Shown here in pieces: positions 1-9,373 of a DNA stretch of 25,772 bases; the stretch's first letter is position 1, and each line of letters opens with the position of its first letter. The notes under the pieces are model-generated. The model did no database searches. It was not told the origin of the DNA and saw only the letters and a list, made by a program, of their open reading frames with translations. The translations under genes and the position numbers were made by a program. This stretch comes from UBA6921 sp031363085 (GTDB lineage: Bacteria > Pseudomonadota > Gammaproteobacteria > SG8-11), in NCBI GenBank assembly GCA_031363085.1, contig JANLTU010000215.1, positions 1 to 25,772 of the forward strand. The letters are read 5' to 3'.

Positions 1-558
1 GCGCAGGGTGCAACTTCGGTCCGCACCGCCGCAGATGACCAGGAATGCGCGTTGCTATGGAAGGGACGCAAAGCGGCGTTTCCGGCAGTGGGTCGGCTCG
101 CACCGGATTATTACTGCATGGACGGCACCATCCCGCGCCGCTGCCTGCCGCAGGTGCTCGACGAGATCGAGCGCCTGTCGAAAGAATATGATTTGCGCGT
201 CGCCAATGTGTTTCACGCCGGTGACGGCAATTTGCATCCGCTCATTTTGTACGATGCCAATCGGCCTGGCGAACTGCACCGTGCCGAACAGTTCGGCGCA
301 CGCATTCTGGAGCTGTGCGTGCACGTCGGCGGCACCATCACCGGCGAGCATGGCGTGGGCATCGAGAAACTCGACTCCATGTGTGTGATGTTTCAACTGG
401 CTGAATTGGCGCAGTTTTTTGCCGTCAAAAACGCCTTCGATCCACACAGCCTGCTCAATCCCGGCAAGGCGGTTCCGACCTTGCATCGTTGCGCGGAGCT
501 GGGCGCGATGCACGTGCATCGCGGGCAAGTGCCGCATCCCGACATTGAGCGGTTTTAA
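1..558 (+). CDS. glcD: Glycolate oxidase subunit GlcD, C-terminal part
   Basis: FAD-binding subunit of glycolate oxidase, which oxidises glycolate to glyoxylate at the cytoplasmic side of the membrane. Only the last 185 codons are present; the reading frame is open from base 1, so the gene begins upstream of the window. The fragment is the C-terminal cap of the FAD-linked oxidase family. It carries the FHAGDGNLHPL histidine motif, the GGTITGEHGVG motif and the closing FDPHSLLNPGK segment, and it matches the E. coli GlcD C-terminus almost block for block, including the ending TLHRCAELGAMHVHRG. Its TAA stop directly abuts the glcE ATG, so the two are translationally coupled. D-lactate dehydrogenase relatives share the fold, but the following glcE and glcF settle the identity. 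Confidence 0.95.
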   Translation, partial: AQGATSVRTAADDQECALLWKGRKAAFPAVGRLAPDYYCMDGTIPRRCLPQVLDEIERLSKEYDLRVANVFHAGDGNLHPLILYDANRPGELHRAEQFGARILELCVHVGGTITGEHGVGIEKLDSMCVMFQLAELAQFFAVKNAFDPHSLLNPGKAVPTLHRCAELGAMHVHRGQVPHPDIERF

Positions 559-1617
559 ATGGACACCGACCACACCACCGCCTTGCTCGATACCGTGCGC
601 GCTGCCGCTACCGCAGGTCACGCGTTGCGCATTGTCGGCGGCAACAGCAAAGCCTTCCTCGGCCGCGCCACCGCCGCGGCCAACTTGCTGTCAATCACGG
701 CGCATCGCGGCATTGTCAGTTACGAAGCACAGGAACTGGTCATCACCGCACGCGCCGGTACTCCGCTTGCGGAGATCGAAACCATACTTGCACAACATGG
801 ACAAATGCTCGCCTTTGAGCCGCCGCACTACGGCGCAGCCGCGACCTTGGGCGGCACTCTTGCGTGCAACTTGTCCGGGCCGCGCCGCCCCTATGCAGGT
901 GCGGCACGCGACTTTGTGCTGGGCGTCGAAATCATCAACGGTCGCGGCGAACACTTACGCTTTGGGGGCCAGGTCATGAAAAATGTCGCCGGTTACGATG
1001 TTTCACGTCTGATGACCGGGGCGTTCGGTACTTTGGGCGTGTTGTTAAATATCACGCTCAAGGTCTTACCGCGCGCGGCGGCGACGCTGACGCTGCGCCA
1101 CGAAGTTTCTGTCGCCGACGCCATTGAGTGCATGAACGCCTGGGCCGGCCTACCGTTACCAATCAGCGCGACCGCGTTCGATGGCGCTACGTTATACATC
1201 CGACTGGAAGGCGCTGAAACCGCGTTGTGTGCCGCGCGTTTGAAACTCGGCGGCGAAATCGATACGCGCGACGACACCTGGTCTGCGGTACGCGAACACA
1301 CGCACGGATTTTTTCATGACCCGCGCCCACTGTGGCGGCTCGCGCTGCCACCGGCAACGCCGCCCACGAACATCGACGGAAAATATTTTGTGGAATGGAG
1401 TGGCGCGCTGCGCTGGTTGTATTCCGACGCAGCAGCGGAAAAAATACGCGCCAGTGTCGCCCACTGCGGTGGCCACGCCACGCTGTTTCGCGGCGGCGCA
1501 CGCGAGGCGGTTTTTCATCCGCTCAGCGCGCCGCTGGCGCAACTGCATCGCAACCTGAAAGCGGCGTTTGACCCGCACGGTATTTTTAACCCAGGCCGCA
1601 TGTACGCGGAGTTTTGA
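559..1617 (+). CDS. glcE: Glycolate oxidase subunit GlcE
   Basis: Second flavin-domain subunit of the glycolate oxidase complex (352 residues, against about 350 in E. coli). The N-terminal half is an FAD_binding_4 (PCMH-type) domain: RIVGGNSK near residue 24, then GGTLACNLSGPRRPYAGAAR at about 98-117, followed by a block around 130-165 containing QVMKNVAGYDVSRLMTGAFG. The C-terminus, FDPHGIFNPGRMY, is the usual end of this family. The ATG at 559 follows the glcD stop with no gap. The gene ends at TGA 1615-1617, just before glcF. GlcE resembles a shortened GlcD without the complete C-terminal cap and works only within the GlcDEF complex. Identification rests on family resemblance and operon position. 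Confidence 0.95.
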   Translation: MDTDHTTALLDTVRAAATAGHALRIVGGNSKAFLGRATAAANLLSITAHRGIVSYEAQELVITARAGTPLAEIETILAQHGQMLAFEPPHYGAAATLGGTLACNLSGPRRPYAGAARDFVLGVEIINGRGEHLRFGGQVMKNVAGYDVSRLMTGAFGTLGVLLNITLKVLPRAAATLTLRHEVSVADAIECMNAWAGLPLPISATAFDGATLYIRLEGAETALCAARLKLGGEIDTRDDTWSAVREHTHGFFHDPRPLWRLALPPATPPTNIDGKYFVEWSGALRWLYSDAAAEKIRASVAHCGGHATLFRGGAREAVFHPLSAPLAQLHRNLKAAFDPHGIFNPGRMYAEF

Positions 1618-1625
1618 CCGATAGC

Positions 1626-2852
1626 ATGCAAACTTCATTGCTTGAGTCGCTGCGCAACACGCCGCAAGGCCGCGAGGCCGATGCGATTTTACGCAGTTGC
1701 GTGCATTGCGGATTTTGTAACGCCACCTGTCCGACCTATCAAGTACTGGGCGATGAACTCGACGGCCCACGTGGGCGCATTTATCTGATCAAGCAAATGC
1801 TGGAAGGCCAAGCGGTAACGGCACACACGCAATTGCATCTGGATCGCTGCCTGACCTGCCGCGCCTGCGAAACCACCTGCCCCTCGGGAGTGCGTTACGC
1901 GCGACTGGCGGAAATTGGTAAAGACCTGGTCGAACAGCGCGTACCGCGCCCATTCACACAGCGCCTGCTGCGTCGCGTGTTGCGCATGCTGCTGCCCTAT
2001 CCGCAACGTTTTGCCGGTGTGTTACGACTGGCACGCGGCCTGCGCCCGCTGCTGCCGCAAACGCTGGCGCGCAAGATTCCTGCGGCGGAACCGATTCCGC
2101 CGTGGCCGACGCGCAGCCACCCGCGTCGCATGCTGGTACTGGAAGGTTGCGTGCAACGCGGCGCCACACCGCAGGTCAATGCCAGCACGGCGCGCGTGCT
2201 TGACACATTAGGCATCAGCTTGCTGCGTGCACCGCTGGCCGGTTGCTGCGGCGCGGTGAGCGCGCATCTGCAAGCTCACGACGAAGCGTTGAGCTTCATG
2301 AAACGTAACATTGATGCATGGTGGCCGCACATCGAAGCGGGCGCCGAAGCTATCGTCACCACCGCGTCCGGCTGTGGCGTGGTAGTAAAAGACTATGCAG
2401 CATATTTACGCGACGACCCGGCTTACGGCGCCAAAGCGACGCGCGTAAACGCGCTGGCGCGCGATGTCAGCGAAGTGCTGGCGGCAGAAGATTTATCCAA
2501 GTTCATAACGCCTGCCAACACACGGATTGCATTCCACGCGCCGTGCACGTTGCAACATGGGCAGAAATTGGCGGGGAAGGTCGAAGCAATCTTACAACGC
2601 TGCGGATACGTGTTGACGCCGGTACCCGACGCGCACTTGTGCTGCGGCTCAGCCGGAACCTACTCGATCCTGCAAGCGCAATTAGCGCAACGGCTGCTCG
2701 CCGACAAACTCAGCGCCTTGCACAGCGGCGCACCGAGCTTGATCGCCACCGCCAACATTGGCTGTCAGTTGCATCTGGCGACGCAGGCGCAGGTGCCGGT
2801 GAAACATTGGATTGAATTACTGGATGAGCAGCGCGGCAGCGTGCGGGAATGA
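1626..2852 (+). CDS. glcF: Glycolate oxidase iron-sulfur subunit GlcF
   Basis: Electron-transfer subunit of glycolate oxidase (408 residues from this start). Two [4Fe-4S] ferredoxin motifs are visible, C25-x2-C28-x2-C31-x3-C35-P and C75-x2-C78-x2-C81-x3-C85-P, followed by two CCG (heterodisulfide-reductase-like) domains marked by AGCCGAV and HLCCGSAGTY. The N-terminus MQTSLLESLRN lines up with E. coli GlcF (MQTQLTEEMRQ), which favours ATG 1626. A GGAG at 1608-1611 sits 14 bases before it; a TTG in the same frame at 1614 would lie only 2 bases from that site and overlap glcE. The gene closes the glc operon and faces gspE tail to tail. No hairpin terminator is apparent in the 21-base gap. Confidence 0.95.
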   Translation: MQTSLLESLRNTPQGREADAILRSCVHCGFCNATCPTYQVLGDELDGPRGRIYLIKQMLEGQAVTAHTQLHLDRCLTCRACETTCPSGVRYARLAEIGKDLVEQRVPRPFTQRLLRRVLRMLLPYPQRFAGVLRLARGLRPLLPQTLARKIPAAEPIPPWPTRSHPRRMLVLEGCVQRGATPQVNASTARVLDTLGISLLRAPLAGCCGAVSAHLQAHDEALSFMKRNIDAWWPHIEAGAEAIVTTASGCGVVVKDYAAYLRDDPAYGAKATRVNALARDVSEVLAAEDLSKFITPANTRIAFHAPCTLQHGQKLAGKVEAILQRCGYVLTPVPDAHLCCGSAGTYSILQAQLAQRLLADKLSALHSGAPSLIATANIGCQLHLATQAQVPVKHWIELLDEQRGSVRE

Positions 2853-2873
2853 TGCTCTTTTGCAGCAGTGGCA

Positions 2874-4439
2874 CTACCCTTCGCGAATCACGCGCATGAC
2901 TTCTTCCAGCGCGGTTTTGCCTTCCAGTACCAGACGCACGCCGTCGTCGGCAATGCTCTGGGTGGCTTTACGCGCGTGCGCTTCAAGCTCGTGTTCGCCG
3001 GAACCGTCGTGGATCATGCCGCGAATGATGTCGTCGATCTCGACTAATTCGTAAATGCCGGTGCGGCCGTAATAGCCGTGAAAATTACACTGCGCACAGC
3101 CTTCCGGATGAAACAGCGTGGGCGGGTTTTGTGCATCAAAACCGAACGCAGCGCAGTCTTTGGCATTGGCCACATAAGACTTTTTGCAGTGCGGGCACAG
3201 TTTACGCAACAGACGCTGCGCCACCACACCCAGCAGGGTCGATGAAAGTAAAAACGGTTCGACACCCATGTCGCGCAAGCGTGTCACTGCGCCCACCGCG
3301 CTGTTGGTGTGCAAGGTTGACAATACCAAGTGGCCGGTCAAGCTCGCCTGCACCGCGATCTGCGCGGTCTCGACATCGCGAATTTCACCCACCATCACCA
3401 CGTCTGGATCCTGGCGCAAAATGGCCCGCAAGCCGCGCGCGAAGGTCATCTCGACCTTGGTATTGACCTGCGTCTGACCGATGCCGTCGATGTAATACTC
3501 GATGGGATCTTCCACCGTCATGATATTGCGCGTTTTGTTGTTGATGCGGGCCAGCCCAGCGTACAGCGTGGTGGTCTTGCCGGAGCCGGTCGGCCCGGTT
3601 ACCAAAATGATGCCGTGCGGTCGATGGATCAACGCATCAATGCGCCGCAGACAATTGGGCTCCATGCCCAGTTGTTCGAGCACCAAGCGCCCGGCTTGTT
3701 TGTCGAGCAAGCGCAGCACCACGCGCTCGCCTTGGCCGGTGGGAATGGTCGACACGCGCACATCCACCGCGCGCCCGGCGATGCGCAGCGAAATGCGCCC
3801 GTCTTGCGGTAAACGCTTCTCGGCAATGTCAAGCTTGGCCATGACTTTGATGCGCGACGAGATCAACGAGGCCAACGCACGCCGCGGCTCCAGCACTTCA
3901 CGCAACATGCCGTCGACGCGAAAGCGCACCACCAGCCGCGACTCGAACGGCTCGATGTGAATATCCGAGGCATTTTCCTTGATCGCCTGTGTCAATAACG
4001 CGTTGATCAAGCGGATGATGGGTGCGTCGTCGGCGCTTTCCAACAAGTCTTCGGGTTCGTTGAGTTCCTGCGCGATTTCGGCGAGATTCGCTTCCTCATC
4101 CATGTCGCCCATCATGTCCAGCGCGGCGCCGGTGCCGCCTTCATAGGCTTTTTGCAGCAAGGCGTCGAAGCGATCCAGCTCGATCATTTGCAAGCGCAAC
4201 GGCAAACCGAAAAAGCGCCGCACTTCCGCAAACGTGTGCATCGGCACACCCTTGCGGAACAGTAACTTTATATGGTCGGTATGAATCGCATCCACCAGCA
4301 CTCCATGGCGTTTGGCGTAAGCGAACGGCAAATGTTTGGGGCGCGCCCCGCCGGAAGCAGGAGCAAGCGTCGACTCCAATGCCAGCGTCGGTGCAGACTC
4401 CTCCGGCACAGGCACTGGAATCTCGGAGTTCGTGGTCAT
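2874..4439 (-). CDS. gspE: Type II secretion ATPase GspE
   Basis: Cytoplasmic hexameric ATPase that powers the type II secretion pseudopilus through GspL/GspF (521 residues from ATG 4439). The N-terminal T2SSE_N region spans about 35-130. The catalytic core shows Walker A GPTGSGKT (282-289), the Asp box VEDPIEY (309-315), Walker B DVVMVGEIRD (346-355) and the His box TGHLVLSTLHTN (368-379). A four-cysteine zinc module, C415-x2-C418 and C448-x2-C451, is the GspE/PilB-type insertion. The frame is open for 17 more codons upstream, but these overlap the gspD tail; the ATG 7 bases after the gspD stop gives a normal length. PilB is the main alternative; the neighbours gspD and gspC favour GspE. No gspF follows. 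Confidence 0.92.
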   Translation of the reverse strand: MTTNSEIPVPVPEESAPTLALESTLAPASGGARPKHLPFAYAKRHGVLVDAIHTDHIKLLFRKGVPMHTFAEVRRFFGLPLRLQMIELDRFDALLQKAYEGGTGAALDMMGDMDEEANLAEIAQELNEPEDLLESADDAPIIRLINALLTQAIKENASDIHIEPFESRLVVRFRVDGMLREVLEPRRALASLISSRIKVMAKLDIAEKRLPQDGRISLRIAGRAVDVRVSTIPTGQGERVVLRLLDKQAGRLVLEQLGMEPNCLRRIDALIHRPHGIILVTGPTGSGKTTTLYAGLARINNKTRNIMTVEDPIEYYIDGIGQTQVNTKVEMTFARGLRAILRQDPDVVMVGEIRDVETAQIAVQASLTGHLVLSTLHTNSAVGAVTRLRDMGVEPFLLSSTLLGVVAQRLLRKLCPHCKKSYVANAKDCAAFGFDAQNPPTLFHPEGCAQCNFHGYYGRTGIYELVEIDDIIRGMIHDGSGEHELEAHARKATQSIADDGVRLVLEGKTALEEVMRVIREG

Positions 4440-4446
4440 GACAATT

Positions 4447-6576
4447 TTACTGGCCGTCGGGTGCAGCGGCGGGCGGCATAACAGGCGCAATGGCCGGTGC
4501 CGGTGAAACGACCGGCGCGTCTGCGGGCGGTGGTGTTGCCGGCGGCACGACCGGTGCTGCCGCAGGCTCGCTGAGCTCTTTCTTTTCTACTTTACGCGGT
4601 ACGCCGACAAAATCCTTCAAGTCCGGCAGTACCGGAATTTCCTTGTCGGAAACCATGCCGACGCCGTTCTCGCGCATTTCAATCTGCTTGTCGCGAACGT
4701 AGTTGTATTTACCATTGGTGACGTTGACGCCGGCTTCAACATCGCGGATCACCGTCGGGCGCAGAAACACCATCAGATTGGTTTTGATTTTTATTGTGTT
4801 TTTCGAACGGAACAAGGCGCCCAGCAACGGGATGTCACCCAATAAGGGCACCCGGCTGTTGCTCTCCTGCACATCGTCCTGAATCAAGCCACCCAGCACC
4901 AACACGCGCCCGTTATCCACCATGACGGCGGTCTTCATCGAACGCACCTTGGTCTTGAGATTCGATTCGCCGGGGTTACCTTGCGCGATACCATCCACTT
5001 TCTGCTCGATATCCAGCTTAATCGTGTCGCCCTCGCTGATCTGCGGCTTCACCTTGAGATCGATACCGACTTTCGCACGATTGAAGGTGGTGAAGGGGTT
5101 GCTGGGATTCGCACCACCACCGGTGCCGGTGCTGGTGAAGGATCCGGTGGGTATCGACACTTCGTCGCCGACAAAAATATTGGCCTCTTCATTGTCGAGC
5201 GTGACGATATTGGGCGTCGACAACACGTTGGTTGCGCCATCGGATTTCAGCGCGTGCAATACCGAAGCGAAGCTCACGCCATCTCTGACGATGCGTCCCA
5301 AACCCAGGGTAATTCCGCTCGCAGGCGCAATACTAGTCGTCGAGCCACTCACGCCGGCAGAAATAGCACCAGCCAAGCCGTTACCAAAATTTGAAATGGC
5401 CGCAGGGCGATTGCCGGCACCACGATCCAAGACGGCCCAGTCCACACCGAGTTGATTCGATACGTTGTTGGATACTTCCGCGATGATCGCTTCCACCAGC
5501 ACTTGTGCACGGCGCACATCGAGCTGACGAATCACCGATTCCAAGGAACGGAACACCGCTGCCGGCGCGGTGATGACCAACGCATTCATGCTTTCATCGG
5601 CTTGAATATTAAAAATGTCGCTACCCGCCCCACCCATTTGTACCGGCACGCCCGGCGGTGCTCCGGGAACTGGAGCGATACCGCCACCGGCCTTGGCCGC
5701 TTTCGCCTGGGTGGTTTGCACACCGGTCAACACCGGTACTAAATCTTTGGCTTTGGCGTAGCGCAAATAAATTACATGAGTGTCGCCAACGGATTGGGTC
5801 GGCGTGTCGAGGTGCGCAATGATGGCACGCAATTGCAAACGGTCGCCGCGATCACCGCCGATCAACAAGCTGTTGCTGCGCTCGTCCGCAACCAAGGCGG
5901 CTTGCTGTGATTGGGGATCGCCTCTCTTGCTTTGCTGTTGCAAAGTGTTCAACACGCGCAACACGTCGGCGGCGGCGGCGTAGTTCAGTTTTATAAATTC
6001 GACTTCGCCGCTGGTGGGTTGGTCGATGCGTGCGATCAACTCGATCATGCGCTCGATATTTACTGCACGGTCGGAGATGATCAGCATGTTGGATTGCGGA
6101 TAGGCCGCCATGTGGCCTTGTGGCGGAACCAATGGCCGCAAGATGGGAACCAGTTGCGCGGCAGCGACGTTCTTGACTTCAATCACGCGCGTGACCATTT
6201 CGTCGCCCACGCCAGGGTTTTTGTCCGTTGCCGTCGGTGCCGCGTGGTGCTTGGCATCGGCATCGGGAATGATCTTGGTCACCTTACCGTAGGGGATGGC
6301 GGAAAAACCATGCACCTCCAGCACCGATAGAAACACGTCGTAGACTTCTTTTTTGTCGAGCGGACGTGACGAGATGATGGTGATCTTGCCTTTAACGCGC
6401 GGGTCGACGATAAAGTTTTTGCCGGTGATTTCCGACACGGTGCCGATCAGCGCGCTGATGTCTGCGCCTTTCAGATTCAAGGTCACACTCTCGGCGACGG
6501 CGGATGCGGTAAATGTCGACATCAGCAGCAATGCACCGATGCAGGCACTACGTTTTACTCGGCTTGCGATAGACAT
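4447..6576 (-). CDS. gspD: Type II secretion secretin GspD
   Basis: Outer-membrane secretin forming the exit channel for folded exoproteins (709 residues). A Sec signal peptide ends near residue 28 (hydrophobic GALLLMS core, then AVA). N0 begins with VTLNLKGADISALIGTVSEI (about 31-100), and three N1-N3 repeats follow (about 125-355); N3 carries a Gly/Pro-rich loop near 296-318. The secretin barrel covers about 420-610 with the signature VPLLGDIPLLGALFRS (576-591). The last 40 residues are a Pro/Ala-rich tail (670-709) instead of an obvious pilotin-binding S-domain. A purine-rich AAGGGG lies upstream of the ATG. The gene sits 35 bases after gspC and 7 bases before gspE, consistent with one transcript. 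Confidence 0.95.
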   Translation of the reverse strand: MSIASRVKRSACIGALLLMSTFTASAVAESVTLNLKGADISALIGTVSEITGKNFIVDPRVKGKITIISSRPLDKKEVYDVFLSVLEVHGFSAIPYGKVTKIIPDADAKHHAAPTATDKNPGVGDEMVTRVIEVKNVAAAQLVPILRPLVPPQGHMAAYPQSNMLIISDRAVNIERMIELIARIDQPTSGEVEFIKLNYAAAADVLRVLNTLQQQSKRGDPQSQQAALVADERSNSLLIGGDRGDRLQLRAIIAHLDTPTQSVGDTHVIYLRYAKAKDLVPVLTGVQTTQAKAAKAGGGIAPVPGAPPGVPVQMGGAGSDIFNIQADESMNALVITAPAAVFRSLESVIRQLDVRRAQVLVEAIIAEVSNNVSNQLGVDWAVLDRGAGNRPAAISNFGNGLAGAISAGVSGSTTSIAPASGITLGLGRIVRDGVSFASVLHALKSDGATNVLSTPNIVTLDNEEANIFVGDEVSIPTGSFTSTGTGGGANPSNPFTTFNRAKVGIDLKVKPQISEGDTIKLDIEQKVDGIAQGNPGESNLKTKVRSMKTAVMVDNGRVLVLGGLIQDDVQESNSRVPLLGDIPLLGALFRSKNTIKIKTNLMVFLRPTVIRDVEAGVNVTNGKYNYVRDKQIEMRENGVGMVSDKEIPVLPDLKDFVGVPRKVEKKELSEPAAAPVVPPATPPPADAPVVSPAPAIAPVMPPAAAPDGQ

Positions 6577-6611
6577 TCCGGCCCTACCCCTTAAATTACT
6601 TGGTTAACGGT

Positions 6612-7529
6612 TCATTCCACGGCGAACGAAAAGCCCTGCGTCACGCCATTGCGCATCACTTCGATATTAACTTGACCGGCGGTCTGTAAATTCTGGATGA
6701 TTTCAAGCCCCTTGACGGGATTGTCCAGCCGCACACCGTTGACCATGGTCACGACATCGCCGGCACGCAAGCCAAAGCGTGACAATAATTGCCGGTCACG
6801 CCCCGGGCTGACGCGATAGCCAATCAGCTTGTCGCCTTCGCGCACCGGCTCGGCGCGCACCAAGTCCATAATACTTTGCGGATCTTGATTCAACGCGTCA
6901 CGATACTCATGCAACATGGCACCGGTGCTGCGATTGTCACCGCCTGCAGGCGGCAGCGTATGGCGCCCTTGCGACGCCGACATTATTTGCGCCGCGCCGG
7001 GGCCACCAGGCTGGCCAAGCACCGATTCATCGGCCGGCAAGCGCAGGATCTCCATGCGGTTATTGCGCTTGAGCATCACGTAATCAGCGTGAATTTCTTC
7101 AAGCGAGGCGCCGCCGGGGACTTGCATGCCGACGGAATAATATTCTTCGTTACCACCGGATGTATCGCTGATAATGGCCTTGGCGGTGGCAACCGCCGAC
7201 GACGCGATTACACCCAGCAGGATGAGATTCAGCCGCGTTTCCGGCACCACGATTTGCTCTTCGACTTTAGGTGCAGCAATCTCGACGCGCCCGAACAAAC
7301 TCGACTGACTGATGCTGGCTTCGATCACGGGTTTGGCGATCTGCGCCGAGGGCAAAGGAACTTCGGGTGGAATAATCTCTTCGGTTTCCGTGAACGGAAC
7401 CACTCGCCACGTCAACTCCGCCAAACGAAAACTGAGGGCCACCGCAAGCAGTGCCGCAAGCGCCCACGGCAAGCGCTCTAACAGTTGGGTGCGTGCGATA
7501 AGTTGGTGAAGCACTTCCTTAGCATGCAT
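6612..7529 (-). CDS. gspC: Type II secretion inner-membrane linker GspC
   Basis: Inner-membrane protein that links the T2SS platform to the periplasmic N0 domain of the secretin GspD. From ATG 7529 it is 305 residues. It has a short cytoplasmic N-terminus, one membrane segment at about 22-40 (LPWALAALLAVALSFRLAEL), a linker, the homology region (about 75-160, with SLFGR and LLGVIAS as typical GspC motifs) and a C-terminal PDZ-like domain (about 210-305, with FGLRAGDVVTMVNGVRL). An in-frame start 22 codons further upstream would add a basic extension before the membrane anchor, so it is less likely. AGG lies nine bases before the chosen ATG. It is the first gene of the gspCDE unit; I see no clear promoter in the 236 bases upstream. 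Confidence 0.88.
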   Translation of the reverse strand: MHAKEVLHQLIARTQLLERLPWALAALLAVALSFRLAELTWRVVPFTETEEIIPPEVPLPSAQIAKPVIEASISQSSLFGRVEIAAPKVEEQIVVPETRLNLILLGVIASSAVATAKAIISDTSGGNEEYYSVGMQVPGGASLEEIHADYVMLKRNNRMEILRLPADESVLGQPGGPGAAQIMSASQGRHTLPPAGGDNRSTGAMLHEYRDALNQDPQSIMDLVRAEPVREGDKLIGYRVSPGRDRQLLSRFGLRAGDVVTMVNGVRLDNPVKGLEIIQNLQTAGQVNIEVMRNGVTQGFSFAVE

Positions 7530-7672
7530 AGAAAATTGCCTAAAAACCGTGCACCGCCGCTTAGCTCGTAGTGCGGCAGATTCTACGCGATTCACCTTGC
7601 AAGATATAGTCGCGCAGTCCGCAGAACCCGTACGTCAAAGCGTGCGGCGACGCTGGATCAGAAAACCACAAT

Positions 7673-7695
7673 CTCGCGCAACATGCCTGCGCGAG
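7673..7695 (-). terminator. Possible weak terminator after prfC
   Basis: An 8-bp perfect stem (CTCGCGCA paired with TGCGCGAG) with a 7-base loop lies 70 bases downstream of the prfC stop and upstream of gspC. Read on the minus strand it is followed after a few bases by a short TTTT, not a proper T-run, so termination is only a guess. It could also lie in the gspC leader. Confidence 0.3.
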
Positions 7696-7765
7696 TACGC
7701 TGAATGTAATGGGGTTCGTCATACAACATATCAGACGATAGATGGCGTCGCGTGCTTACTTTGAA

Positions 7766-9346
7766 TTAGTGCTCGCGCGTGGTCAGAAAGTTCACATCGG
7801 GCCAACGCTCCATCGTCAGTTGCAGGTTCACGCGTGTCGGCGCGATGTATACCAAGTCGCCCTTGCCATCCAAAGCCAGATTGTCGAAAGCCTTGATGCG
7901 GAACTCTTCCAGCTTCTTGGCGTTGTCGCAACCGATCCAGCGGGCGGTCGCCACGTTCACGGCTTCAAACACGCAATCCACCCCGTACTCGTGCTTGAGA
8001 CGATACGCGACCACGTCGAACTGCAAAATACCAACCGCGCCGACGATCAGGTCGTTGCTGTTGAACGGCCGGAATAATTGCGACGCACCCTCTTCGCATA
8101 ATTGTTCGATGCCTTTTTGCAAGGCCTTGGCGCGCAGCGGATCGCGCAGTCGTGCGCGCCGAAACAGCTCCGGCGCAAAATGCGGAATGCCGGTGAATTT
8201 CAACGCTTCACCTTGCGTAAACGTCTCACCGATTTGAATGGTGCCATGATTATGCAAGCCGATGATGTCGCCAGGATAAGCAACCTCAGTGTGCTCACGC
8301 TCACTGGCCATGAAAGTAATGGCGCTGGCAATGCGCACTTCGCGCGCATCGCGCACCTGAAATAATTTCATGCCCTTGGTGTAGGTGCCGGAGCACACGC
8401 GCAGAAACGCGACCCGGTCGCGATGTTGCGGATCCATATTGGCCTGGATTTTAAACACGAAGCCGCTGAAGCTTTCTTCGTCGGGCTGCACCACGCGCGT
8501 GATCGTGGCATGCGCGGTAGGCGGTGGCGCGAACTGCGAAAACGCATCGAGCAATTCCTGCACGCCGAAATTATTGATCGCCGAGCCGAAGAATACCGGC
8601 GTGAGTCGACCCGCCAGAAATTCTTGGATGTCGAAGCGGTGACTCGCACCATGCACTAATTCGACTTCCTGACGAAACTCCTGCGCCAAACTTTCAAACA
8701 ACTCATCGAGACGCGGATTGTTCAGTCCGTCGATAACTTCGCCGGTGTTGATTTTTCCGCCATGCGTTGAACTGAACAGATGCACGCGATCATTGGCCAG
8801 ATGAAACACACCTTTAAAACGTTTGCCCATGCCGATTGGCCACGTGATCGGCGCGCACTTAATTTTCAGAATGCGCTCGACTTCATCAAGCAGGTCGATG
8901 GGTTCACGACCTTCGCGGTCGAGCTTGTTTATAAAGGTAATAATAGGGGTATCGCGCATGCGACACACATCCATCAGCTTGATGGTGCGCTCTTCAACAC
9001 CCTTCGCGCTGTCGATCACCATCAAGGCTGCGTCCACCGCCGTGAGCGTGCGATAGGTGTCTTCCGAAAAATCTTCGTGCCCGGGCGTGTCGAGCAGATT
9101 GATAATTTTGTCGCGATACGGAAACTGCATGACCGAACTAGTCACGGAAATTCCGCGCTGCTTTTCAATTTCCATCCAGTCGGAGGTTGCATGACGTGCC
9201 GCCTTGCGACCTTTCACCGTGCCGGCAAGCTGAATCGCACCGCCGAACAACAACAACTTTTCAGTGAGCGTGGTTTTACCTGCGTCGGGATGCGAGATGA
9301 TGGCAAACGTACGACGCCGTGCTATTTCGTGCTGTAATTCAGGCAT
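7766..9346 (-). CDS. prfC: Peptide chain release factor 3 (RF3)
   Basis: Translational GTPase that removes RF1/RF2 from the ribosome after peptide release (526 residues; E. coli RF3 has 529). The G-domain motifs are all present: G1 HPDAGKTT (19-26), a G2-region sequence EIEKQRGISVTSS (59-71), G3 DTPGH (86-90) and G4 NKLD (140-143). The AGTVKGRKAARHATSDWMEIEKQ region is specific to RF3 rather than EF-G. The EF-G-like domain II and the RF3 C-terminal domain follow, with no frameshift or gap. The ATG is preceded only by a weak GGAAAG. It is a single-gene unit, divergent from the small basic protein gene at 9621 and separated from it by 274 bases. Confidence 0.96.
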   Translation of the reverse strand: MPELQHEIARRRTFAIISHPDAGKTTLTEKLLLFGGAIQLAGTVKGRKAARHATSDWMEIEKQRGISVTSSVMQFPYRDKIINLLDTPGHEDFSEDTYRTLTAVDAALMVIDSAKGVEERTIKLMDVCRMRDTPIITFINKLDREGREPIDLLDEVERILKIKCAPITWPIGMGKRFKGVFHLANDRVHLFSSTHGGKINTGEVIDGLNNPRLDELFESLAQEFRQEVELVHGASHRFDIQEFLAGRLTPVFFGSAINNFGVQELLDAFSQFAPPPTAHATITRVVQPDEESFSGFVFKIQANMDPQHRDRVAFLRVCSGTYTKGMKLFQVRDAREVRIASAITFMASEREHTEVAYPGDIIGLHNHGTIQIGETFTQGEALKFTGIPHFAPELFRRARLRDPLRAKALQKGIEQLCEEGASQLFRPFNSNDLIVGAVGILQFDVVAYRLKHEYGVDCVFEAVNVATARWIGCDNAKKLEEFRIKAFDNLALDGKGDLVYIAPTRVNLQLTMERWPDVNFLTTREH

Positions 9347-9373
9347 ATTTTCGTACTTTCCAACGGGGGGCTC

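Noticed and set aside
1614..1625. TTG start for glcF at 1614
   Set aside because: It overlaps the glcE stop and sits only two bases from the GGAG; ATG 1626 matches the known GlcF N-terminus.
4440..4490. In-frame 17-codon extension of gspE to a start at 4490
   Set aside because: It overlaps the gspD end, has no family resemblance, and ATG 4439 gives a normal length just after the gspD stop.
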